64,000 nt of DNA from Candidatus Helarchaeota archaeon. Lineage in GTDB: Archaea > Asgardarchaeota > Lokiarchaeia > Helarchaeales > RDOG01. A program made the position numbers and the translations under genes. Below, one piece after another: positions 8,901-17,308 of the stretch (the stretch's first letter is position 1; each line of letters starts with the position of its first letter). Below the pieces are notes generated by a model. That model had not been told where the DNA came from, ran no database searches, and worked only from the letters and a program-made list of their open reading frames with translations. The stretch is from contig JAHPZH010000005.1 in NCBI GenBank assembly GCA_019058315.1, positions 62,001 to 126,000 on the forward strand. The letters run 5' to 3'.

Positions 8901-9284
8901 TTAGCGTAATGATTTAGATCTATAATCCTGATAAATGTCCCAAATTCCATCTATTATAGAAAGGACAATAATTAATATTTTAAAGAAAATTGTATCAGGA
9001 TATACGAGAATTGAGTAAATTGCAATAAATGGGAGCGTAAACACATATGGACCGTGTTCAATATAAGTTCCTCCTATGGGAGATTCGCCATGTCTAATAT
9101 GCCTTTCATCCACAATATCCTTCCAAATTAAAATACCCAAAATGCTTAAACCAAACGTTATAAATATTGAATCAATTACATAATAAGCTCTTGCGGTCCA
9201 TTGTTGAAGATTTAGGATAACAATATAACCAATTAAGTGAATTAAACCAAGCAAAATTGAGATGATATAGTATTTGATTCTCAT
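8901..9284 (-). CDS. Small polytopic membrane protein of unknown function
   Basis: 127 residues with four predicted transmembrane helices: a first near residues 5-27, a second near 35-55, and two after a polar loop (DERHIRHGESPIGGTYIEHG) that contains two His residues and could face the cytoplasm. The C-terminus is short and charged. I do not recognise a family. It lies 39 bp upstream of the beta-propeller gene on the same strand and may be cotranscribed with it. Confidence 0.6.
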   Translation of the reverse strand: MRIKYYIISILLGLIHLIGYIVILNLQQWTARAYYVIDSIFITFGLSILGILIWKDIVDERHIRHGESPIGGTYIEHGPYVFTLPFIAIYSILVYPDTIFFKILIIVLSIIDGIWDIYQDYRSKSLR

Positions 9285-9406
9285 TAAATCTATTTCCTAA
9301 TAGTCTGGAATTTTTTCATTTTTTAACTTGTTCAAATCTAAGAAATATCATATAATTGAAAAAAAAATGTTTCGTTAGTACTGATGAAAAAAAATCAAAT
9401 GTTGAG

Positions 9407-10933
9407 TTAATGATCATGGTTATGCTCATGATCATGCTCATGTTCTATATTTACACTACGAAGCGAGCCGATAGCCCAACCAGCTACTTCATTTAATGAT
9501 GGGTGAATGACTTGGGAACGATAGATCGGCATAAATGATCCAGCTTCGGGACAGGTTTGCGAATATGTGGGTATTGGTTCAGATTCCGGAGTTGGGCTTA
9601 TATTACAAACGTATCCCGCATTCATAAGATATACAAATGGTTGAACTAACACTGCAGCGTGAGGACCAATAATATGGGCACCAAGTAATGTTCTAGATTG
9701 ATCTACGACAAGTTTTACAAACCCATCATCAATATCTCCTTTGTTTAATCCCATCGCAAACCCTTTTGCCACACTCGAATAATTCTTTTTTGCAACATAA
9801 ATTTTATACCCTTTTTCAATAGCTTCTGCCTCTGTTATTCCCACATGTCCAATTTGGGGGTATGTAAATATAGCCCAAGGGACAGAGGAATAATCAACCT
9901 TTAATCGATTATCTCCCTCAGCAAACATATTATTTTCTACAATCTCTGATTCATAATTAGCTTTATGACGAAATTGATATTTTCCATTTGCATCTCCAAT
10001 GCACCAAATATTCTTTTTGGCTGTTTCTAAATATTCATTTGTTATAATCCAACCTTTTTTATCTGTTTTAACACCAGTTTTTTCCACTTTTAATAAATCG
10101 GCATTGGAGCGGCGACCGGTAGCTACTAAAATTTCTTCAGCTTCCACTTCCGACTTTTCACCAGTTTTCATATCCTCAATTTTAACAATCTTAACTCCTT
10201 TCTTAGCATGTGCTTCAATCGCTTTTTTATTTACAAGAACCTTCATATATTTATTTAGATTTCTTTCTAAAAAAGCACTCACTTCAGGTTCTTCGGTATA
10301 TACTAAACGAGGTAGCATCTCAATTATTGTGACATCAGTACCAAATGCTGAAAATATATGTGCAAATTCAACGGCTATTACACCGCCTCCAAGAATAATA
10401 AGACTCTTCCAAGGTTTTTTAGGAAATTTATCTCCAAAAAAATTTTCATTTGTAATATATTCTATGTTTTCTATTCCTTTAATAGGAGGAATAAAAGACC
10501 GAGCACCAGTGGCTATTAGAAATTTTTCACCCTCAAATGTTTCTGAATAACTTCCATCTTTTAATTTAACCCTCATCTGATAATCTTTAACGAATTCTCC
10601 GGTCCCTTTATAAAACGAAAGTCTAGGTGATTTTGACAAACTTCTCTCCATTCTTTTATTCTCATCAATTTGGGACCACATCCGCTTTCCAATCATATCC
10701 CAATCAAATTTTTCTAATTTAAGTTGTAAACCTACTCGCTCTGCGTGTTGAGCTTCTCTAATTACATCTGCGGGATATACGAGAACTTTAGAAGGTATAC
10801 AACCTCGGGTGAGGCATGTACCACCGACTTTAGTATCTTCGATGATTGCACAACTTAACCGTCTACTAAGTACTGTATTAACAATGTTGAGCCCTGCACC
10901 AGTTCCAATGATAACAACATTATATTTTTCCAT
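9407..10933 (-). CDS. Dihydrolipoamide dehydrogenase-like flavoprotein disulfide reductase
   Basis: 508 residues with the complete class I pyridine nucleotide-disulfide oxidoreductase layout. The FAD-binding motif is IIGTGAG at residue 8, and the redox-active disulfide is GGTCLTRGCIPSK with C40 and C45. A second Rossmann motif (LGGGVIAVEFA) binds NAD(P)H, GDANG is the second FAD motif, and a C-terminal dimer domain carries IHPSLNE, the His-Glu catalytic dyad. Family members oxidise dihydrolipoyl groups or reduce mercuric ion or mixed disulfides. No mercury-binding Cys pair is at the C-terminus. The last 11 residues are almost only His, Asp and Glu (EHEHDHEHNHDH), a likely metal-binding tail unusual for the family. 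No lipoyl protein or 2-oxo acid dehydrogenase gene is next to it. Confidence 0.88.
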   Translation of the reverse strand: MEKYNVVIIGTGAGLNIVNTVLSRRLSCAIIEDTKVGGTCLTRGCIPSKVLVYPADVIREAQHAERVGLQLKLEKFDWDMIGKRMWSQIDENKRMERSLSKSPRLSFYKGTGEFVKDYQMRVKLKDGSYSETFEGEKFLIATGARSFIPPIKGIENIEYITNENFFGDKFPKKPWKSLIILGGGVIAVEFAHIFSAFGTDVTIIEMLPRLVYTEEPEVSAFLERNLNKYMKVLVNKKAIEAHAKKGVKIVKIEDMKTGEKSEVEAEEILVATGRRSNADLLKVEKTGVKTDKKGWIITNEYLETAKKNIWCIGDANGKYQFRHKANYESEIVENNMFAEGDNRLKVDYSSVPWAIFTYPQIGHVGITEAEAIEKGYKIYVAKKNYSSVAKGFAMGLNKGDIDDGFVKLVVDQSRTLLGAHIIGPHAAVLVQPFVYLMNAGYVCNISPTPESEPIPTYSQTCPEAGSFMPIYRSQVIHPSLNEVAGWAIGSLRSVNIEHEHDHEHNHDH

Positions 10934-11049
10934 CTAAATTAACTCCTTTGATTGTAAAATCCCAATAATTTTAAAGTAAAATTTTTAATCTAAAGTTATA
11001 CAAATATAAGAAAGTTTACTTATAAAATTAAATTAATTCCAATAATAGG

Positions 11050-11078
11050 AAGTTCATATCCTTAAATTTCGTGAACTT
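11050..11078. promoter_or_regulatory. Inverted repeat just before the longin-membrane gene start
   Basis: AAGTTCA (11050-11056) and TGAACTT (11072-11078) form a perfect 7-bp inverted repeat with a 15-base spacer, ending 2 bp before the ATG at 11081. That gene has no Shine-Dalgarno motif. The element could be an operator or a 5' end hairpin that controls translation. Confidence 0.4.
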
Positions 11079-11080
11079 AA

Positions 11081-12016
11081 ATGATTGATAAGCTCTATAT
11101 TATGTATGAGAACGGTGTATGCGTTTTTGAAAAGATTTATTATACTAGTTTGGATACAATCAAGACAGATTCCCAGCTATTTACTGGTTTCTTAACTGCT
11201 ATTGGTGGTTTTGCTGCAGAAGCTTTGGGAAGCGGATTACAATCGATGCATTTACAGACCGGAGAACAACTCGCAATAATGAAACATGAGTCAAGAATGG
11301 TCGGAATCTGTATCGCAGACGGACGCGATCACGACAAGCTGATTTCATCATTATTAAGAAAGATATTAGATCGATTTTATGAAATATTTAAGAGAGAAGT
11401 TGACATAATGGATGCGTCGTTACTTGGAAAAACTGATAAATTTGGAAAAGAAGTCGATTCTATTTTAAAAAATAAAGCTTCAAGTAGAGCAGATTGGAAA
11501 ATGGGGTTAGGAATATTAGTTGGATTTGCTATTTTAGGCTTGTTAACTTTTGTGATTTTAAATAGGACACTTTTAGAAAATATTCCAAGTCCATTATTTT
11601 TAGCCATACGAAATCCCATAAGTGCAATTTATATTGGAATGCTTGGAGAGTCAATAGGAGGAATATTATCATTAATAATGTTTTTTGTTGCAATATTATT
11701 TTTTATTCCATCAGTTATAACAGGCTATTTGAGCGGTAGTCGTGTTAGAGGACTAATTTCTGGTACAATTATAACTGTTATCGCCTATATTACCTTAATT
11801 TTAGCCAGATTTCAAATAATGGCAAGATTGGGACTGGATTTAAAGGATTGGTTCTTCAGTTTATCCCCTCTTATACTTTTCCTAACTCTATCAGTTTCAT
11901 TTAGTGCGGGTTATATCGCAGAGCGACTACACCTTTATACATTTCCAGAACCAGATAAAGAAATGGGAAAATTAGATAGGATTTTAAAATCTATAAAAGA
12001 TAAGATTGGTTTATAA
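11081..12016 (+). CDS. N-terminal longin-like domain fused to a polytopic membrane domain (copy 1)
   Basis: 311 residues. Residues 1-125 have a longin/roadblock-type alpha-beta pattern. They begin with MIDKLYIMYENGVCVFEK, then LFTGFLTAIGGFAAEALG, strands around GEQLAIMKHESRMVGICIADGRDHDK, and an amphipathic helix LLRKILDRFYEIFKREVD. From about residue 145 there are five to six hydrophobic helices, with a short loop SGSRVRGLISG conserved in the paralogue next door, and a basic cytoplasmic tail. The longin-like part would be cytosolic and is related by pattern to the C-terminal domains at 18180-19010 and 22640-23020. Longin and roadblock domains dock small GTPases, so a membrane receptor for a GTPase is a reasonable inference. 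The downstream paralogue overlaps with its ribosome binding site. Confidence 0.65.
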   Translation: MIDKLYIMYENGVCVFEKIYYTSLDTIKTDSQLFTGFLTAIGGFAAEALGSGLQSMHLQTGEQLAIMKHESRMVGICIADGRDHDKLISSLLRKILDRFYEIFKREVDIMDASLLGKTDKFGKEVDSILKNKASSRADWKMGLGILVGFAILGLLTFVILNRTLLENIPSPLFLAIRNPISAIYIGMLGESIGGILSLIMFFVAILFFIPSVITGYLSGSRVRGLISGTIITVIAYITLILARFQIMARLGLDLKDWFFSLSPLILFLTLSVSFSAGYIAERLHLYTFPEPDKEMGKLDRILKSIKDKIGL

Positions 12017-12026
12017 GGAATATTCG

Positions 12027-12953
12027 ATGATTCACAAATTATATTTAATGTTTGAAAGTGGAATTTGTATTTTTGAAAAAAATTTTTTTACTCATTTGGG
12101 TAAAGAAGAAAATACTCAAGTTTTTACTGGTTTCATCTCAGCTATCGGAAATTTTGCTTCCGAAGCTCTTGGTAGTACTCTACAGTCCATTCGATTACAA
12201 ACAGGAGAACAGCTTGCTATAATGAGGCATGAGCCATCAAAATTAGTTGTCATATGTGTTGCCGATGGCCGAGATCATGACAAATTACTGGCATCAATAT
12301 TACTAAAAATTCTTGATCGTTTTTTTGAAATTTTCAAAAAGGAAATTGAAGCGGAAGATACATCAATAGCTGAAAAATCTAAAGATTTTGAAAAAGAAAT
12401 TGAAATAATTCTAAAGAAAAAAATTTCAAGTAGAACTAATTTTAAAATGTTTGTTGGTATATTTTTAGGACTAACAATCTTGAGTTTATTAATTTTTATA
12501 GCTTTAAACAGAACTTTTTTAAATAATTTTCCAGGACCATTATTTTTTGCAGCGATGAATAATCCATTAATGCTATTTTTTATTGGTTCGATTGGAGAAT
12601 CAATAGGTTCAATTTTAGCATCCTTAATGTTTTTTATTGGATTTTTATTTATGTTACCTGCATTTATAACAGGTTTCTTGAGTGGAACCAGAGTAAGAGG
12701 ATTAATTTCTGGATTCATTATTATAATTGGTACATATTTAATACTTTTTTTAAGTGCCGTTCGTTTACAGGTTGTTTTAGGATTAGACTTAAGAGGATGG
12801 TTTCTTGGAATATCTCCATTAATCTTCTTCTTGACGTTATCAGTTTCATTTATTTCAGGATATTTAGCTGAGAGATTACGTCTTTATACTTTTGAAGAAC
12901 CAACAATTAAAAAAGGAAGGTTATCTAAGCTGTTAATTTTTAAAAAGAGATAA
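12027..12953 (+). CDS. N-terminal longin-like domain fused to a polytopic membrane domain (copy 2)
   Basis: About 308 residues, a clear tandem paralogue of the preceding gene. Shared features are MIHKLYLMFESGICIFEK, VFTGFISAIGNFASEALGS, LQTGEQLAIMRHE, ICVADGRDHDKLLASILLKI, and the membrane loop SGTRVRGLISG. A longer frame starts at 12006, but the ATG at 12027 matches the paralogue start and has AAGGA 7 bp upstream. That motif overlaps the stop of the first copy, so the two are translationally coupled and probably form a heterodimer or homologous complex. The predicted topology is a cytosolic N-terminal longin-like domain followed by five to six helices. Confidence 0.65.
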   Translation: MIHKLYLMFESGICIFEKNFFTHLGKEENTQVFTGFISAIGNFASEALGSTLQSIRLQTGEQLAIMRHEPSKLVVICVADGRDHDKLLASILLKILDRFFEIFKKEIEAEDTSIAEKSKDFEKEIEIILKKKISSRTNFKMFVGIFLGLTILSLLIFIALNRTFLNNFPGPLFFAAMNNPLMLFFIGSIGESIGSILASLMFFIGFLFMLPAFITGFLSGTRVRGLISGFIIIIGTYLILFLSAVRLQVVLGLDLRGWFLGISPLIFFLTLSVSFISGYLAERLRLYTFEEPTIKKGRLSKLLIFKKR

Positions 12954-12977
12954 TAAAAATTAAAGGATTTAATAAAA

Positions 12978-13274
12978 ATGGAAGAACACGAAATTGACGA
13001 ATTAAGTCGCATATTATATTATGAGTTTAATAGAGGGGAATATGAAGTATTTCGCCTTGAAGTGTTAAATCGAAAAATAAAGACGTTTAAACAAAGGATT
13101 GAGCAAGCAAAAAAGATTTTGTGGAATAAAAATGAAATACTTCTTGCAAAAATTGTTAATTTATTAGAGAAAAATAGATTAGACTTGGTTAAGGAAATTT
13201 TCACTCGTGCTCAGAGACTTTATCGTCAAAAAGAGTTAAGTAAATTTATCAGTATGGATGATTTTGGAGAATAA
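12978..13274 (+). CDS. Small helical protein, unknown
   Basis: 98 residues, almost entirely alpha-helical by pattern and highly charged (RIEQAKKILWNKNEILLAKI, then LLEKNRLDLVKEIFTRAQRLYRQK). It follows the two longin-membrane genes by 24 bp on the same strand and probably belongs to their operon. There is no recognisable family, signal peptide or membrane segment. It could be a regulator or adaptor of the membrane pair; that is only inference from position. Confidence 0.55.
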   Translation: MEEHEIDELSRILYYEFNRGEYEVFRLEVLNRKIKTFKQRIEQAKKILWNKNEILLAKIVNLLEKNRLDLVKEIFTRAQRLYRQKELSKFISMDDFGE

Positions 13275-13316
13275 ACAAATAATAAAATCTTATAATAATA
13301 AAAAATTTTACGAAAT

Positions 13317-13811
13317 TTATTCAGATTTTTTTTGAAGATATTGAAAAATCCTTTCTAATGTAATTCCTAGAAGAACACAAATATTATATGAAGCAATTGT
13401 ACATTCATGATATTTTTGTTCTACCCCTAATTCTAGATACAATTCTTCCGCAGCAAGATAATATTTAACTGCATTGACCAAATTTTCATTACTTTTTTCA
13501 ATTTTAGTAGCATAATCTGCAAATTTATCTGCTAATGATATCATTAAGGACTTACTATCTTCTTTTAATTCTAACTGATCATAATATTTTGCTGCTTCTT
13601 CTATATATTCCCTTCCTTTGAACGGATCAAGAGCTTTAGTATAATCTTCTAATACTTTAATAGCTTTTTTCATCGTTTTTATGTAATTTTTCTTTTTAAA
13701 ATTTTTATTGTAACATTCTGCAGCATTAACAAATAAATCTTTAGATTTTAAAGGATCTTCCTTTAATACTGTCTTTGCCTGACTCTCTAAGTTTTTACAT
13801 TTTTGAGACAA
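13317..13811 (-). CDS. TPR/SNAP-like helical repeat protein (short)
   Basis: 164 residues, all-helical, with repeated helix pairs containing the TPR/SNAP-like pattern AAECYNKNFKKKNY, EEAAKYYDQLELKEDSKSL and NAVKYYLAAEELYLELG. The order of Ala-x-x-Tyr pairs recalls alpha-SNAP, which adopts a TPR-like twisted sheet of helices. A TTG start with AAGGAGG 6 bases upstream is strongly supported. The gene follows the longer paralogue (13813-14637) after 1 bp, so they are coupled. The role is likely scaffold or adaptor, partners unknown. Confidence 0.6.
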   Translation of the reverse strand: MSQKCKNLESQAKTVLKEDPLKSKDLFVNAAECYNKNFKKKNYIKTMKKAIKVLEDYTKALDPFKGREYIEEAAKYYDQLELKEDSKSLMISLADKFADYATKIEKSNENLVNAVKYYLAAEELYLELGVEQKYHECTIASYNICVLLGITLERIFQYLQKKSE

Positions 13812-13812
13812 A

Positions 13813-14637
13813 TTATTCCTCCTTCTTTTTCATTAATTGATCTAGAGCTGCCAGTTGTGATTTCTCTTTTTCCTCTAGTTCGGCAAGTTCCTCTTTGTAT
13901 TTTTTGATTTCTTCTGCGGTTTTTCCTTCTTTTACTAATTCTTGCACCACAGCTTTTTCATATTCTTGTTTTTTTTCTAAATATTCTTTCTCTTTGAGCG
14001 TTTTTTCTTTCTCTCTCTCTTTTTCTTCGACTTTCCTTGCTTTTTCTCTTTCTTTCTCATCCAATTTTCCCTTTTCTTCTCGCTCCTTTTTTAGCTCTTC
14101 AAATTCCCTAGTTTCCAAAATGTCAGGTTTTCGAATTGTTGGCAAAACTGGAAATTCTTCTAAAATTGAAGATATTTCATCCTTCGGTAAGCCAATTTCT
14201 TTTTGTATTATCTCAATTAGTTGTTGGTTTTGATTTATTTTATCTTTATTTTGAAGTTCTTCATAAATTTTATTAGCAGTTTGGAGATATTTAATTGCAT
14301 AAATTATTCGTTTTCTAGTATTGTGGAGTTTTTTAGCAGTAGTTATATAAGCCTCAGCCATAGTAACAATACATTTTGATACTTCCTTTTCTTTATCAAT
14401 TTTTTTATAGTATTCAATTGCTTCTTCATAGAATTTCTGTGCTTCTTCAGGATCTTCAAATTGATCTGCGGTATTACTTACAATTTGAGCAACTTTTTCG
14501 TAAGCTTTTGCTGCCTTTTTTTTCTGATATTTCTTTTCCCAACATCTAGCAACTTGTAAATAAGTTTCTTTAGCAACAACGGGATTATCACTAATTTTCT
14601 TTGCCTTATTTTCCAATTCTTTGCAATTTTCTGACAA
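13813..14637 (-). CDS. TPR/SNAP-like repeat protein with charged coiled-coil tail
   Basis: 274 residues. Residues 1-150 hold SNAP/TPR-like helix pairs (ETYLQVARCWEKKYQKKKAA, KAYEKVAQIVSNTADQ, EEAIEYYKKIDKEKEVSK). The C-terminal 100 residues are very rich in Glu and Lys and form a long single coiled coil ending in a basic tail. The N-terminus (MSENCKELENKAKKI) aligns with that of the downstream paralogue (MSQKCKNLESQAKTV), so the two arose by duplication and the tail was gained or lost. TTG start at 14637 with AAGGG upstream. The tail may be a coupling or oligomerisation element. The function is unknown. Confidence 0.6.
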   Translation of the reverse strand: MSENCKELENKAKKISDNPVVAKETYLQVARCWEKKYQKKKAAKAYEKVAQIVSNTADQFEDPEEAQKFYEEAIEYYKKIDKEKEVSKCIVTMAEAYITTAKKLHNTRKRIIYAIKYLQTANKIYEELQNKDKINQNQQLIEIIQKEIGLPKDEISSILEEFPVLPTIRKPDILETREFEELKKEREEKGKLDEKEREKARKVEEKEREKEKTLKEKEYLEKKQEYEKAVVQELVKEGKTAEEIKKYKEELAELEEKEKSQLAALDQLMKKKEE

Positions 14638-14842
14638 TACCCTTCAACCTTCCAAACTTTTATGAAGAAATTTATGTCGAATAAATAGTTTCTTATTTTT
14701 GTAATAAATAAATTTTGTTTAATAAAAAAACCTCAAAAAAATAAGAGTTGTTTATTATCTTGTTAATGACTTTCATATCGTCATGAAAATCTAGATTTTT
14801 TTTGCATTTAAATAAAAAAAAGAATAAAAGAAAGGAGTTTAA

Positions 14843-16174
14843 TTATTTTTCTCTTCTATGTGTAACAACAGCAGCGATAAACACTATTCCGGCTGCAATT
14901 CCGATTAAACCACCAATTATAGCAGAGGGGATCCAAGCTTTAGGATTGTAGTTGAATGTAAATATTAATGCTAAAGGTGATTGCATACTGAATATGGGAT
15001 CATGATCAATTTCCTCGCCATCCCATTTATTATAACAGATTCTATGTTGGAACCACTCTCTAACGCGTGTCCATCCACCAGTATGGGAATAAGTGTTATC
15101 CTCAACGTAGCCTTCATAAGTGGTAGTGAACCAAGGGCAGCTTGTGGCGCTGACATTATATAGATCGGTTTTATTCCAAACATAAGTTGGTTTACTTGAG
15201 GTTAAGTCCAATTCCATTAATGATTTAGTTCCATACTCTACAGTGAAATTTGTCATAATTGTACTGTTATCTGGGTCCACTTTTACGGTACCATTTTCGT
15301 CTCTTGCTTCTACATTTATTTTTATATCAAAATCGAGAGTCTGTGCAACATCAAATTGGAGAACGGATAGACCTAAGTTAGTCCAATTATAATCAATATC
15401 CGTATCGGTAAGTTCTCCAAAATGGAAATTTTGAAATAATTCCGTATCACCATTTGAACTAAATTTAAGCATATATGATATATTTAAGTAGTCCATAGTT
15501 TCTGTACCTATCCATGGTGTTGGCCAAGCAGCCCAGTTTTGGGCATCGAATACTTGAACTGTTACACCAGTATAATTTATGCCCCAAGTATATTCCTCTG
15601 ATTGGGAAGGTCGCCATGCTGGACCTTTTTGTGGAGTAAGGTTCATTATTTCATAAGATGTATATGTATCTAGAAAGAGATAATATAAGACTTCTGTAGC
15701 ATTAGTTGAAGGATTTGTGTGATTGAAATATGTATCACAAACCCCATTATTATTAGAATCATTATATGCTTCTAATACTCCTGGAAAAATGGAGCCAACT
15801 GATTTTAATTGTTTAACAGTAAAATAGTAAAATGGCGAATCTCTTAATTCTGCAAATTTTGAAATACCTAAGTGCATGTACCATCCGTGAGCTAAATCAC
15901 TAACAGGAGATAAAGTAAGTCGGCTCAGTCTAGTGCCCCAAGCAAAGGCTATATTATTTCCTGCAATAGCGACATAATAATCTGTTATATCTCCTGCAAT
16001 ACCATAACTAGCATGATTAATTCCTTCAGTAGCGAGTGATAATCCGCTTAAGTAGAGTACCAAGTAGTCTATGTTTGGGTTTCCTCCTTGAGCATTGACT
16101 GTTGTTGCTGGAGAAAGACCTAGAATTGCGAATCCTGCTATTAGACCGAGCAGAATAATAGACATCTTTCTCAT
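14843..16174 (-). CDS. Secreted, membrane-anchored surface protein (S-layer-like)
   Basis: 443 residues. An N-terminal signal peptide (MRKMSIILLGLIAGFAILGL, cleavage likely after VNAQ) precedes a large extracellular beta-rich domain. This has many N-glycosylation sequons (for example NHT, NAT, NLT, NIS, NWT, NST, NFT, NKT, NVS) and few Lys. A C-terminal transmembrane helix (SAIIGGLIGIAAGIVFIAAVV) and a short basic tail (THRREK) follow, giving the type I topology usual for archaeal S-layer or pilus-like surface proteins. No enzymatic motif was seen. The gene is single and divergent from 16489, with operator-like palindromes between them. The function of the ectodomain is not recognised. Confidence 0.7.
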   Translation of the reverse strand: MRKMSIILLGLIAGFAILGLSPATTVNAQGGNPNIDYLVLYLSGLSLATEGINHASYGIAGDITDYYVAIAGNNIAFAWGTRLSRLTLSPVSDLAHGWYMHLGISKFAELRDSPFYYFTVKQLKSVGSIFPGVLEAYNDSNNNGVCDTYFNHTNPSTNATEVLYYLFLDTYTSYEIMNLTPQKGPAWRPSQSEEYTWGINYTGVTVQVFDAQNWAAWPTPWIGTETMDYLNISYMLKFSSNGDTELFQNFHFGELTDTDIDYNWTNLGLSVLQFDVAQTLDFDIKINVEARDENGTVKVDPDNSTIMTNFTVEYGTKSLMELDLTSSKPTYVWNKTDLYNVSATSCPWFTTTYEGYVEDNTYSHTGGWTRVREWFQHRICYNKWDGEEIDHDPIFSMQSPLALIFTFNYNPKAWIPSAIIGGLIGIAAGIVFIAAVVTHRREK

Positions 16175-16228
16175 ATTTTTCCCTCTAATGAATATTCTTA
16201 AATTTTTTTCATTTGAACTTTTTTCGTC

Positions 16229-16248
16229 CGTTTGATTTTTATCAAACG
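16229..16248. promoter_or_regulatory. Perfect palindrome, operator-like (site 1)
   Basis: CGTTTGAT (16229-16236), a TTTT spacer, and ATCAAACG (16241-16248) form a perfect 8-bp inverted repeat. It is followed by ATTCTAA, as at the related site at 16370. The 314-bp divergent intergenic region (16175-16488) has no gene. The site lies about 55 bp upstream of the surface-protein start, and a winged-helix regulator is encoded at 17309-17905. Confidence 0.55.
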
Positions 16249-16369
16249 ATTCTAAGTATAAAGGATTGGTACTGTTATTTAAAAGTTTTCATTGTGGTTT
16301 GTTGATTTAAGATTGAGCAATTTATAAATTATTTTAAAAGAGTCTGATTAATAATATTTAATTTAAATC

Positions 16370-16389
16370 CGTTTGAATTTTTTCAAATA
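16370..16389. promoter_or_regulatory. Related palindrome, operator-like (site 2)
   Basis: CGTTTGAA, a TTTT spacer and TTCAAAT form an imperfect version of the palindrome at 16229, again followed by ATTCTAA. It lies about 100 bp upstream of the membrane-protein start at 16489. Two copies on either side of a divergent promoter region suggest one DNA-binding regulator controlling both genes. Confidence 0.45.
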
Positions 16390-16488
16390 ATTCTAAAAAT
16401 TAAAATAGAACTTAAACCAAAAAAAAAAAAGAATAAATATTATATTTCGGTTTAGAAAACAAATAATAAATGTGTTGAGAGATTTAAA

Positions 16489-17307
16489 ATGGGATTTGGT
16501 ATAAAAAGTATAAAAGCGGGAATTCAAACTTTTAGAAAAGGTTGGTTAAGCTTTATTTTAATTGTATTAGTATTATCAATTACCTTTATTCCAGCAATTC
16601 TCATTATGTATATGTTTTTACAAGATGTCACAGATATATTAGGATTGATTATTTTTACGTTGACATTTTTTTCATTTTTAATTTTTTATTCCTTACTGGA
16701 GGGAATAGTTCAAGCGATTGGTAACGAAGTTTCGGAAGTTGAGCAAGGGAGGGCGGAGAATATGACGTTTTATATTAGAAGAAATGGAAAAGCTTTGATT
16801 ATAACTGGAATTGTAATATCTGGTTTAGGATTTATTTGTACAACTCCGCTTTTGATTATTATTTACTCAATCGTAAGTAATTTTTTTCTTCCATTTGATC
16901 AAAATTCACTCATTATACTATCAATTGCTAGTTTTTTGATAACAGTCATAATTAATTCGATATTTTGTTTGGCAATATCTGCTATTATATTTAATAATAT
17001 AGATGCATCTCCTGCTTTGAGCAAATCGTTCAATTTATTTAAAACGCATTATAAATCGATGCTTTTTATTACAGTCATTTTTCAAAGTATTTTATGGGCA
17101 ATTGTTTCATTATTACAAATATTTTCAAGAAGTTCGGATATTTTTAGTTTAGAATTTGCTCTTCTAATACTTTTATCAATTTTAATATTATTTTTTGTTT
17201 TTCCTTTGATGAATCTTACCTATTTTCACCTCTACTTAAAAATTACTTTACCTTCTCAGGTTAGTTCAGAAAAATTGGATGAGGATATACCAATAAAAAT
17301 AGTTTAA
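16489..17307 (+). CDS. Six-helix integral membrane protein
   Basis: 272 residues with about six transmembrane helices grouped in pairs and a short hydrophilic N-terminus (MGFGIKSIKAGIQTFRKGW). The helices alternate with loops such as VSEVEQGRAENMTFYIRRNGK and FKTHYKSML, reminiscent of DUF-type membrane proteins that carry the pattern of glycerophosphodiesterase membrane domains. I do not assign a function. A winged-helix regulator starts 2 bp after its stop, so the pair is an operon. The upstream 310 bp contain two palindromes described separately. Confidence 0.6.
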   Translation: MGFGIKSIKAGIQTFRKGWLSFILIVLVLSITFIPAILIMYMFLQDVTDILGLIIFTLTFFSFLIFYSLLEGIVQAIGNEVSEVEQGRAENMTFYIRRNGKALIITGIVISGLGFICTTPLLIIIYSIVSNFFLPFDQNSLIILSIASFLITVIINSIFCLAISAIIFNNIDASPALSKSFNLFKTHYKSMLFITVIFQSILWAIVSLLQIFSRSSDIFSLEFALLILLSILILFFVFPLMNLTYFHLYLKITLPSQVSSEKLDEDIPIKIV

Positions 17308-17308
17308 C

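Noticed and set aside
9999..10550. 183-residue plus-strand frame inside the flavoprotein gene
   Set aside because: It is antisense to a well-supported enzyme gene. Its composition (many Ser, Phe, Ile) is typical of an antisense shadow.
13895..14233. 112-residue plus-strand frame rich in Ser and Phe
   Set aside because: It is the antisense reading of the Glu/Lys-rich coiled coil, which produces Phe/Ser runs.
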